Positions 1-4,918 of a stretch of 5,161 nucleotides of DNA are shown here, piece after piece (the stretch's first letter is position 1; every line of letters begins with the position of its first letter). Made by a program: the position numbers and the translations under genes. This stretch comes from an uncultured Coriobacteriaceae bacterium. Lineage in GTDB: Bacteria > Actinomycetota > Coriobacteriia > Coriobacteriales > Atopobiaceae. The notes beneath the pieces were generated by a model. It had not been told where the DNA came from. It searched no databases and saw only the letters and a program-made list of their open reading frames with translations. The stretch covers positions 1 to 5,161 of the forward strand of contig CACXZL010000170.1 in the NCBI GenBank assembly GCA_902772085.1, written 5' to 3'.

Positions 1-416
1 CCGGCGGCCGACGGGGCGGCGTGGGCGCGGCCGGTGAGCGAGGCGAGCGCGACGAGCAGCGCGGGCAGGCAGGCCATGAGCCTGTAGAGCGACCTCGGGC
101 ATATCCCGTAGGCCCCGCGGACGGCCTCCACCGTCTCCCCGCGCAGCCTGGCGCGGGCGACCGCGCCCTGCAGCCTCACCGACCTCTGCCGGTAGGGCGA
201 GACGTTGGGCGGGATGAGCGCGTGGGTCGCGCCGCAGGACGCGCACCTCACGCGCTCGATCGTCACCCTCCCGCAGACGAGCTTACCGCCCTCCAGGTCC
301 TCGAGGTGCCTCCGGTACGACGAGTGCGGAGCGAACCTGCCGACGGCCCCGCAGGCGGGGCACCCCGTCGCGGCCAGCGCCGGGTCGTTGCATCGGCCGT
401 CGGTGCCGAGTATCAT
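1..416 (-). CDS. Zinc-ribbon/HTH protein, DUF6431-like, partial (C-terminus off left edge)
   Basis: Reading right to left from ATG at 416-414, the frame stays open for 138 codons and leaves the window. The start is preceded by GGAGG nine nucleotides upstream; an in-frame GTG at 422 sits too close to that site. Two CxxC pairs (C19/C22 and C58/C61) form a likely zinc ribbon, followed by the stretch THALIPPNVSPYRQRS (residues 64-79), which resembles the DUF6431 family of small zinc-ribbon proteins as I remember it. Residues about 83-118 (ETVEAVRGAYGICPRSLYRL near the end) look like a helix-turn-helix, so nucleic-acid binding is likely. The role is unknown. It is transcribed away from the recombinase genes, and its leader carries a sequence resembling the end of the transposon on the right, so it may be an accessory or regulatory gene of such a transposon (inference). 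Reading frame firm; family name moderate. Confidence 0.72.
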   Translation of the reverse strand, partial: MILGTDGRCNDPALAATGCPACGAVGRFAPHSSYRRHLEDLEGGKLVCGRVTIERVRCASCGATHALIPPNVSPYRQRSVRLQGAVARARLRGETVEAVRGAYGICPRSLYRLMACLPALLVALASLTGRAHAAPSAA

Positions 417-460
417 CTTCACCAGCCTCCGGGCGGCGCCACGTACGCGCGCCTGTGCTG

Positions 461-500
461 GGGGAGGCGCCTCTGTCGCCAAACAAGTCGGCGCCTCCCC
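461..500. repeat. Perfect 11-bp inverted repeat (hairpin) in leader of the DUF6431-like gene
   Basis: GGGGAGGCGCC at 461-471 and GGCGCCTCCCC at 490-500 are perfect reverse complements around an 18-nt loop. The hairpin lies 45-84 nt upstream of the start codon of the minus-strand gene, so it would sit in that gene's leader RNA. No T-run follows on the minus strand. On the plus strand a pyrimidine-rich tract follows (gtcctctttccttt), so it might stop rightward transcription. A role in limiting expression driven from outside an element, as leader hairpins do in some insertion sequences, is inference. Confidence 0.6.
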
Positions 501-546
501 GTCCTCTTTCCTTTCCGAGAACTCTACACGATGAGGCGGCGCCATG

Positions 547-577
547 GCCTCCTGGCGTCATATTTCCTAATGTGCGG
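547..577 (-). repeat. Transposon-end-like sequence, left copy
   Basis: The plus-strand sequence at 547-577 matches 4863-4893 at 21 of 31 positions without gaps, including GCCTC, GTCA and TAATGTGC. A weaker match follows nearer the junction (TTAATCTGCCGCT at 595-607 against GTAACTTGCCGTT at 4906-4918), offset by about 5 nt. Both copies have the same orientation. If the right copy is the inner part of a transposon right end, this copy would be an end facing left, belonging with the DUF6431-like gene. The outermost tip seems missing, because no terminal ACA is seen here. Confidence 0.42.
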
Positions 578-584
578 CCATCAA
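557..584 (-). promoter_or_regulatory. Possible sigma70-type promoter for the DUF6431-like gene
   Basis: On the minus strand, TTGATG (584-579) and TATGAC (562-557) are separated by 16 nt, inside an AT-richer patch that stands out from the GC-rich surroundings. This would give a leader of about 130 nt containing the 461-500 hairpin. Both hexamers depart from consensus, so this is only a candidate. Confidence 0.28.
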
Positions 585-609
585 GTCTTATGGCTTAATC
601 TGCCGCTGA

Positions 610-1101
610 GGGCCCAAAACGGATTTGCGATTGCGCTGTTCTACAATCGACTGGGACCGCAACGTGATAACCGTCCGCCAGCGCAAGACGGGCAGCGTCA
701 CGCAGCTGCCCCTGCTCGCCCCGGTGGGCAACGCGATCGTCGACTACCTTCGCCACGGGCGGCCCGACTGCGACCTCCCCCAGGTGATCGTGTCGGCCGG
801 AAGCCCGGCAACCGCAAGGCCCATAGGCCCCGCCACGGTCCATTCGATAGTGACGAAGCACATCTCGCGGGCAGACCTGGACGGCTGGCGCGACAAGCGC
901 CACGGCGCGCACGCGCTGCGCCACAGCCTCGCCACCAACATGCTCGGCGGGGGCGTCGCGCTCCCGGTGATAGCGGAGGTGCTCGGCCACCAGTCCACGG
1001 AGACCACCAACGCCTACCTGGGGCTCGACGTGTCGTCGCTCTCCGGGTGCGCCCTGCCGATGCCTGCGATGCGCAGCCCCCACTACGGGGAGGTGTCGTG
1101 A
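610..1101 (+). pseudogene. Tyrosine recombinase 1 of the trio, N-terminally truncated
   Basis: The frame opens after an in-frame TGA at 607-609 and ends at TGA 1099-1101. Recognisable homology starts near 622 (DLRLRCSTIDWDR, the strand leading to the catalytic lysine). Numbering from the TTG at 625 (158 codons), the remaining catalytic-domain residues are K21, H96 and R99 in the HALRH box, H122 in VLGHQ, and tyrosine nucleophile Y131 nine residues later. The whole core-binding domain and the first catalytic arginine (the TGxR motif) are missing, so the product should not recombine DNA. TTG 625 has no ribosome binding site, and no true start is visible. It ends in GGAGG and TGATG, overlapping the next gene's start by one base, so the 3' end is undisturbed. 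Corresponds to the first (RitA-like) recombinase of a trio. Confidence 0.75.
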
Positions 1102-2078
1102 TGGGTGCCCGGGGGTTCAGGTCCGGCTTCGCCGACGCGATCGACGCGTACGTCGACTCGCGCGTGGCCGCCGGCTTCAAGGAGGCCAGCTACCTGTGCC
1201 AAATGCGCAAGTTCGACGACTTCTGCGCGTCGCGCGGGATAGCGCACGTCTCCCTCTCCCGGGAGGACGTCGAGGAGTGGGTCCGCAGGCTCCCGGGCGA
1301 GGCCACGACCACCCACTACGCCAGGGTCAACTCGTCCAAGCTGCTCGTCGAGTGGCTCATCGCGAGGGGCCACGGCCTGTGCCCGATACGCGACGTGACG
1401 TTCAGGCAGACCGGCTTCAGGCCCCACATATACACGGACGACGAGGTCGGGCGGTACTTTGAGGCCGTGGACGCATGGGACTCGCGGTCGTCCAGGGCCG
1501 ACGGGGTGCAGTTCCCAGTGCTGTTCCGCCTGCTCTACTGCTGCGGGACGCGCATAGACGAGACGCTGGGCATCCGCAGGCGCGATGTCGACCTCCGATC
1601 CGGGACCCTCGCCCTCAACGAGACCAAGAACGGCCGGCAGAGGCTCGTCGCCCTCGGCCCGCAGATGGCCTCGCTCATGTCGCGCTTCGCCGACAAGACC
1701 TTCTACCTGCTGGGCGACGACGACTACGTCTTCCCCAACCGCCTCGGAGGACGCAGGGACCCGAGCCGTCTGCTCGAGGTCCACCACGAGCTGCTCCACC
1801 GCGCGGGCATACCCTACGTCGGCGGGGGCTCCGGGCCGCGCCTGCACGACTGGAGGCACACCTTCGGGGTGAGGTCCTTCAAGCAGATGGTGGAGTCCGG
1901 CATGGACATGTACGTCGCGCTGCCCACCCTGTCAGCATACATGGGCCACAAGACGATCTACGCCACCGAGCGCTACGTGCGGCTCACGGCGGAGGTCTAC
2001 CCGCGCTTCGCGCGGCTCCTCACCGGCAAGTACGACCACGTATTCGGGGCGGTGGGCGGCCATGGCCGGTCGGACTGA
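1101..2078 (+). CDS. Tyrosine recombinase/integrase 2 of the trio (RitB-like)
   Basis: A complete 325-residue site-specific recombinase, which cuts and joins DNA through a 3'-phosphotyrosine link. Residues about 8-95 form the N-terminal core-binding, SAM-like domain; about 110-305 form the catalytic domain. All expected catalytic positions are present: R151 (CGTRIDE), K176 (NETKNGR), H249 and R252 (LHDWRHTF), H283 (YMGHKT) and nucleophile Y292 (TERYV). The ATG at 1101 is chosen because GGAGG lies 7 nt upstream and the start overlaps the previous gene's stop in TGATG, implying translational coupling. The same frame is open far upstream, but that part is out of frame with the first recombinase and has no protein character. 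In trio elements the three recombinases are thought to act together; which step this one performs is unknown. Confidence 0.9.
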   Translation: MGARGFRSGFADAIDAYVDSRVAAGFKEASYLCQMRKFDDFCASRGIAHVSLSREDVEEWVRRLPGEATTTHYARVNSSKLLVEWLIARGHGLCPIRDVTFRQTGFRPHIYTDDEVGRYFEAVDAWDSRSSRADGVQFPVLFRLLYCCGTRIDETLGIRRRDVDLRSGTLALNETKNGRQRLVALGPQMASLMSRFADKTFYLLGDDDYVFPNRLGGRRDPSRLLEVHHELLHRAGIPYVGGGSGPRLHDWRHTFGVRSFKQMVESGMDMYVALPTLSAYMGHKTIYATERYVRLTAEVYPRFARLLTGKYDHVFGAVGGHGRSD

Positions 2079-3090
2079 CTTCGCCACCCTGCTGCGCAGG
2101 TTCCTCACCCACCACCTCCCCAGCGTGAGGGGATGCTCCCCCGGAACCGTCGACTCCTACCGCCAGGCGTTCTGCCTGCTGCTCGAGTACCTCCGCTCCG
2201 AGCACGGCCTGGAGGCCGACGAGGTGGAGCTGGACGACATCACGCGCGTCGCGGTCGAAGGCTTCCTCGACTGGCTGGAGGCGCGCGGCTGCGCCGCCTC
2301 GACGCGCAACCAGCGAAAGGCGGCGATAGACAGCTTCGTGCGCTTCCTGGAATACGAGCGGCCCGAGTGCCTGCCCGAGTGCCGGCAGATACTGTCCATA
2401 CCGCCAAAGCGGACGGCGCAGAAGGAAATCCCGTTCCTCAAGACGGAGGCGATGAGGGCGCTTCTGGGATCCATCGACACCGGCAGGCGCGACGGCCTGC
2501 GAGACCACGCGATGCTGTCGGTGATGTACGCCACCGGCGTGCGCGTCAGCGAGCTGACCGGCCTCAGGGCAAGGGACGTCTCTCTCGGCGAGCCGCCGAC
2601 GCTGCTCGTGCACGGGAAGGGCAACAGGGCGCGATACGTCCCCCTCGTCGGGCAGGTCACCCAAATCCTCCGGACGTACATGCGTGCATACGGGCTCGAC
2701 CTCCCCGAACGCAACGAGGAGTGGCTGTTCCAAAGCCATGTCGGGCAGAGGCTCACGAGGCAGGGCGTCACGTACATCCTGAGGAAGCATGCCGACGCGG
2801 CCCGCATGGAACATCCCGAGGCGGGGATACCCGAGCGCCTCAGCCCGCACGGGCTGAGACACACCGCGGCCATGGAGATGGTCGGCGCTGGGGTCGACCT
2901 CATATACATCAGGGACGTGCTCGGGCATGCCAGCGTGCGCACCACCGAGATCTACGCGAGGGCCGACTCGAAGCTAAAGAGGAAGGCGATAGAGGCGTCC
3001 GACAGGGCGATAGTCCCTCCCGAGAACCCCGTCTGGGAGGAGGACGACGGGCTGAGGGAGTGGCTCAACTCCCTTGGCAGGCGTCGATGA
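2062..3090 (+). CDS. Tyrosine recombinase/integrase 3 of the trio (RitC-like)
   Basis: A complete 342-residue tyrosine recombinase. Residues about 5-105 are the N-terminal core-binding domain (SPGTVDSYRQAFCLLLEYL at 26-44 is typical), and about 122-315 the catalytic domain. The catalytic set is intact: R161 (ATGVRVSEL), K186 (VHGKGNRAR), H263 and R266 (SPHGLRHTAA), H289 (VLGHAS) and nucleophile Y298 (TTEIYAR). The C-terminal tail (about 316-342) is acidic and then basic, with no known role. ATG 2062 overlaps the end of the second recombinase by 17 nt; only a weak G-rich site precedes it, so translation probably depends on ribosomes finishing the upstream gene. The stop codon directly abuts the inverted repeat at the element's right side. 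ATA codons are frequent (for example in AIDSF, QILSIP and DLIYI). Confidence 0.92.
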   Translation: MAGRTDFATLLRRFLTHHLPSVRGCSPGTVDSYRQAFCLLLEYLRSEHGLEADEVELDDITRVAVEGFLDWLEARGCAASTRNQRKAAIDSFVRFLEYERPECLPECRQILSIPPKRTAQKEIPFLKTEAMRALLGSIDTGRRDGLRDHAMLSVMYATGVRVSELTGLRARDVSLGEPPTLLVHGKGNRARYVPLVGQVTQILRTYMRAYGLDLPERNEEWLFQSHVGQRLTRQGVTYILRKHADAARMEHPEAGIPERLSPHGLRHTAAMEMVGAGVDLIYIRDVLGHASVRTTEIYARADSKLKRKAIEASDRAIVPPENPVWEEDDGLREWLNSLGRRR

Positions 3091-3171
3091 TTATGTGAAG
3101 CGATGGGAGGGCGGCGGGCCCCACCACCTGCGCCTCCCCCGCGTCTCTTCACATAACCGCACTCTTGCCAA
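3074..3171. repeat. Interrupted inverted repeat at right side of the recombinase trio
   Basis: Two perfect blocks are mirrored around 3123: TTATGTGAAG (3091-3100) with CTTCACATAA (3147-3156), and TTGGCA (3074-3079) with TGCCAA (3166-3171). The spacers between blocks are 11 and 9 nt and only partly alike. Inside, GGGAGG (3105-3110) can pair with CCTCCC (3133-3138), so the RNA would fold into a long stem that could also end trio transcription in both directions. The left arm overlaps the last codons of the third recombinase. The shape suits paired recombinase-binding sites at an element end; that role is inference. Confidence 0.55.
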
Positions 3172-3683
3172 AACCCTTGTTATGCAAAGCTTTGCATAAC
3201 AAGGGGAAGGTCGAGCGGGCCAACCGGGCGCTCAGGAACGAGCTGCTGAACAACCTCGACCCCTCGTTGCGGCTCACGCTGGCCGAACTCAACGACCTCC
3301 TCGCGGGGTGGGTGCTGCGCCACAACTCCAGGCCCCACTCCGCGCACGGCATGGCCCCGGCGGCCGCGTGGGCGGCGGACGCCGCGAGGGTCCCGCCGCG
3401 CATGCCCGAGTCGGAGGCCTGGCTCGACGAGGCCTTCACCTGCCGCGAGGTGCGCCGCGTCCACAAGGACGCCTCGGTCTTCGTGCAGCGGGTCCGCTTC
3501 GAGGCGCCCGCGTGCCTCATCGGCGCCAAGGCCGAGGTCCGCTGGGTCCCCGGGGACCTCACCCGCGCCTGGTGCGCGCTGGAGGACGGGAGCCTGCGGG
3601 AGATGCGCCCCACGGACAGGGCCGCGAACTCGCGCGCCAGGCGCGACAACGCGTACTCCATCGACTGGAGCGAGGAGGCCTAG
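3165..3683 (+). pseudogene. DDE transposase (Mu/TniA-type), C-terminal fragment
   Basis: Transposase homology begins just after the 32-bp palindrome, at GKVERANRALRNE, where E17 (numbered from TTG 3165) would be the last acid of the DDE triad. The N-terminal DNA-binding region and both catalytic aspartates are absent. Residues about 37-70 finish the retroviral-integrase-like core (HNSRPHSAHGMAP), and about 90-160 resemble the beta-barrel Mu transposase C-terminal domain (FTCREVRRVHKDASVFVQ, then PTDRAANSRARR). Residues 1-14 come from junction DNA, with P4-G14 encoded by the palindrome, and are not native; the TTG has no ribosome binding site. The frame is clean to TAG 3681-3683, whose upstream AGGAGG serves the ATPase gene. 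The fragment cannot catalyse transposition, though its C-terminal region might still bind partner proteins. It marks where the trio element probably entered the transposon. Confidence 0.8.
3174..3205. repeat. Perfect 32-bp palindrome at trio/transposase junction
   Basis: CCCTTGTTATGCAAAG (3174-3189) is followed immediately by its exact reverse complement (3190-3205), with no unpaired base. It can be read as two 12-bp arms around an 8-bp self-complementary centre AAAGCTTT, which is the general plan of a tyrosine-recombinase core site, or as two end repeats joined head to head. Its TTATGCAAAG resembles the TTATGTGAAG block of the neighbouring inverted repeat (8 of 10 bases). It sits where transposase coding sequence resumes. 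Confidence 0.8.
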
Positions 3684-3684
3684 G

Positions 3685-4491
3685 ATGCTGTTCGAGCAGT
3701 ACTGGCACATGTCCAGGAACCCCTTCGACAAGTCTCTGCCCGCGCGCGACGCCTTCGCCACCAGGGACTTCCGCGAGGCCACCTCGCGACTGGAGTTCCT
3801 CGCGCGCGCCGGCGGCATAGGCCTCGTCACGGCCCCTCCCGGCGCCGGCAAGACCTACGCCATAAGGGCCTGGTCGGCCTCCCTCAACCCCAACTCCGCG
3901 TCCCACGTCTACGTCTGCCTCTCCACCGTCAGCCCCGTCGAGTTCTACCGGCAGCTCTGCCAGGGCCTGGGCATCGAGCCCGCGTACAGGAAGAGCGACA
4001 TGTTCCGGCAGGTCCAGGAGCACCTGCGCTACCGCTCGGTCGACAAGGGGCTGCAGACCGTGGTCACGCTCGACGAGGCCCAGTACCTCTCCCACGAGAT
4101 CCTGCGCGACCTCAAGATGCTCGCCAACTTCGACATGGACTCGCGCGACTGCGTCGCGATCGTGCTGGCGGGCCAGCCCGTGCTCGCCGACGTCCTCTCC
4201 CGCACGGCCCACGAGGCGCTCGCGCAGCGCGTCGTCGTGAGCTACGCCTTCCGCGGCATCGCCGCGGACGAGGCCGCGCCCTACGTGGAGGCGCTGCTGC
4301 GCGGCGCCGGGGCGTCGCCCGCCATCTTCGAGCCGGCGGCGGTCGCCGCCGCCCACGGGTGCTGCAACGGCTCGGTCCGCCGGCTCAACCAGGTGCTCAC
4401 CGGCGCCCTGCGCATAGGGGCCCAGCAGAGGGCGGCCTCCGTGGACGCCGAGATGGTGCTCTCCGCCAGCCAGGAGGCGTCGCTCAGATGA
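3685..4491 (+). CDS. AAA+ ATPase, ExeA/TniB-like transposition partner
   Basis: A complete 268-residue ATPase of the kind paired with DDE transposases (MuB, TniB, TnsC and IstB roles: choosing target DNA and activating the transposase with ATP). The opening YWHMSRNPFDK is typical of ExeA-like proteins. Walker A is at 50-57 (APPGAGKT, with K56), Walker B at about 125-131 (VVTLDEA, with D130 and E131), a sensor-1-like strand at 158-165 (AIVLAGQP), and GSVRRLNQVL at 229-238 is the usual late arginine/sensor-2 region. There is no membrane segment, so it should be cytoplasmic. ATG 3685 follows the transposase stop by one base and has AGGAGG six nt upstream. It looks intact although its transposase is broken, so it may be unused or might serve a related element elsewhere in the genome (inference). 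Confidence 0.88.
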   Translation: MLFEQYWHMSRNPFDKSLPARDAFATRDFREATSRLEFLARAGGIGLVTAPPGAGKTYAIRAWSASLNPNSASHVYVCLSTVSPVEFYRQLCQGLGIEPAYRKSDMFRQVQEHLRYRSVDKGLQTVVTLDEAQYLSHEILRDLKMLANFDMDSRDCVAIVLAGQPVLADVLSRTAHEALAQRVVVSYAFRGIAADEAAPYVEALLRGAGASPAIFEPAAVAAAHGCCNGSVRRLNQVLTGALRIGAQQRAASVDAEMVLSASQEASLR

Positions 4492-4712
4492 CCTGGAGGA
4501 ACGACCTGTGGGTGGGCGACCTGAGGCGCGCCGTCGAGGGGGTTCCGGACGACTCGCCGCTGACGGTGACGGTCGTCGACTCGTCAGGCGGGGAGCGGTG
4601 GGCCGACGGGCTCCGCCTGGAGGTGGCGGGCAACCCCCGGGACTGCCTGCCCCACGCCTTCCTGGACGTCCGCGTCGACGGCACGGTCCTGTGGGACAGG
4701 CCGGGCCCCTAG
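4488..4712 (+). CDS. Small hypothetical protein, third gene of the transposon operon
   Basis: A 74-residue acidic protein whose ATG overlaps the ATPase stop in ATGA (4488-4491), with AGGAGG ten nt upstream; this arrangement supports it as a real, translationally coupled gene. It begins MTWRNDLWVGDLRRAVEGVPDDSPLTVTV in outline: a short helix LRRAVEGVPDDSPL (12-25), then alternating hydrophobic strands (TVTVVD, LRLEVAG, AFLDVRVDGTV) that suggest a small alpha-beta fold. The 'LR.AL.G.PDD.PV' opening loosely recalls small actinobacterial proteins such as DUF6225, but I cannot confirm membership. There is no signal peptide, membrane helix or DNA-binding motif. A role in transposition or its control is only guilt by association. 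Confidence 0.7.
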   Translation: MTWRNDLWVGDLRRAVEGVPDDSPLTVTVVDSSGGERWADGLRLEVAGNPRDCLPHAFLDVRVDGTVLWDRPGP

Positions 4713-4781
4713 CCCCGCTTCCGACGCGGCCAGTCGGCGACGGTCCGACGCGCGCGACCGGGAAGGACGGTTGCCAGACGA

Positions 4782-4812
4782 AGGGAGGGGCCGGCTTGGC
4801 CGACCCCTCCCT
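4782..4812 (+). terminator. Strong GC hairpin, likely terminator of the transposon operon
   Basis: AGGGAGGGG (4782-4790) pairs perfectly with CCCCTCCCT (4804-4812). After one C/A mismatch an inner CGGC/GCCG stem closes a TTG loop. It lies 69 nt past the last stop codon and between two genes that face each other. The tail (cttcatccgcacctt) is only moderately T-rich, so termination may be imperfect or bidirectional. The stretch 4713-4918 holds no convincing gene; besides this hairpin it contains the end-like repeat at 4863-4893. Confidence 0.6.
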
Positions 4813-4862
4813 CTTCATCCGCACCTTGAAAACCGCATCACCACCCGAGCGGACGCCCCAGC

Positions 4863-4893
4863 GCCTCGCAAGGTCACATTGTTTAATGTGCCG
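4863..4893 (-). repeat. Transposon right-end repeat (shared with 547-577)
   Basis: Matches 547-577 at 21 of 31 positions in the same orientation. It contains a short local inverted repeat, CACATT (4875-4880) and AATGTG (4885-4890), around GTTT. Read inward on the minus strand from the proposed tip at 4923, the region runs TGTAGAACGGCAAG, then this repeat about 30 nt in. Such subterminal repeats are where Mu/Tn7-class transposases bind; binding here is inferred from position only. Confidence 0.42.
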
Positions 4894-4918
4894 TGTGCCC
4901 GCTCAGTAACTTGCCGTT

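Larger units (their letters stand above)
610..3205 (+). mobile_element. Recombinase-in-trio (RIT)-like element, left end lost
   Basis: Three consecutive tyrosine recombinase genes lie on the same strand with overlapping ends (1-nt overlap at 1101, 17-nt overlap at 2062-2078). This is the defining arrangement of RIT elements, and is also seen in Tn554-type transposons. I favour RIT because all three proteins belong to the tyrosine recombinase family, whereas Tn554 has two recombinases plus an unrelated TnpC. The left boundary is a truncation near 610-622 inside the first gene. The right boundary is probably within 3157-3205, after an inverted repeat and at the 32-bp palindrome where transposase coding sequence resumes. 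The exact ends cannot be fixed from this window. Confidence 0.6.

Noticed and set aside
461..500. Rightward intrinsic terminator at the 461-500 hairpin
   Set aside because: The stem is strong, but no plus-strand gene lies upstream in the window and the following tract is only pyrimidine-rich, so it was kept as a hairpin without assigning termination.
21..1100. Long plus-strand frame continuous with the second recombinase, seeming to give a 685-residue protein
   Set aside because: The part before 1101 is low-complexity Arg/Pro/Ala-rich translation, opposite the DUF6431-like gene and out of frame with the first recombinase. Only the frame from ATG 1101 has protein character and a ribosome binding site.
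1083..1859. 258-residue minus-strand frame opposite the second recombinase
   Set aside because: Shadow frame from GC-rich codon bias; no recognisable domain, while the opposite strand encodes a complete recombinase.
2020..2945. Two long minus-strand frames opposite the third recombinase
   Set aside because: Antisense shadows of a catalytically complete recombinase.
3091..3101. dif/XerCD-like site, because TTATGTGAAGC resembles a XerD half-site
   Set aside because: No matching XerC arm lies at the required 6-bp spacing on either strand. Only the half-site resembles dif, and it pairs better with its mirrored copy at 3147-3156.
3559..4824. 421-residue minus-strand frame opposite the ATPase
   Set aside because: Composition-driven Arg/Gly/Val repeats with no motifs; the plus strand carries Walker A and B motifs in a coupled gene order.
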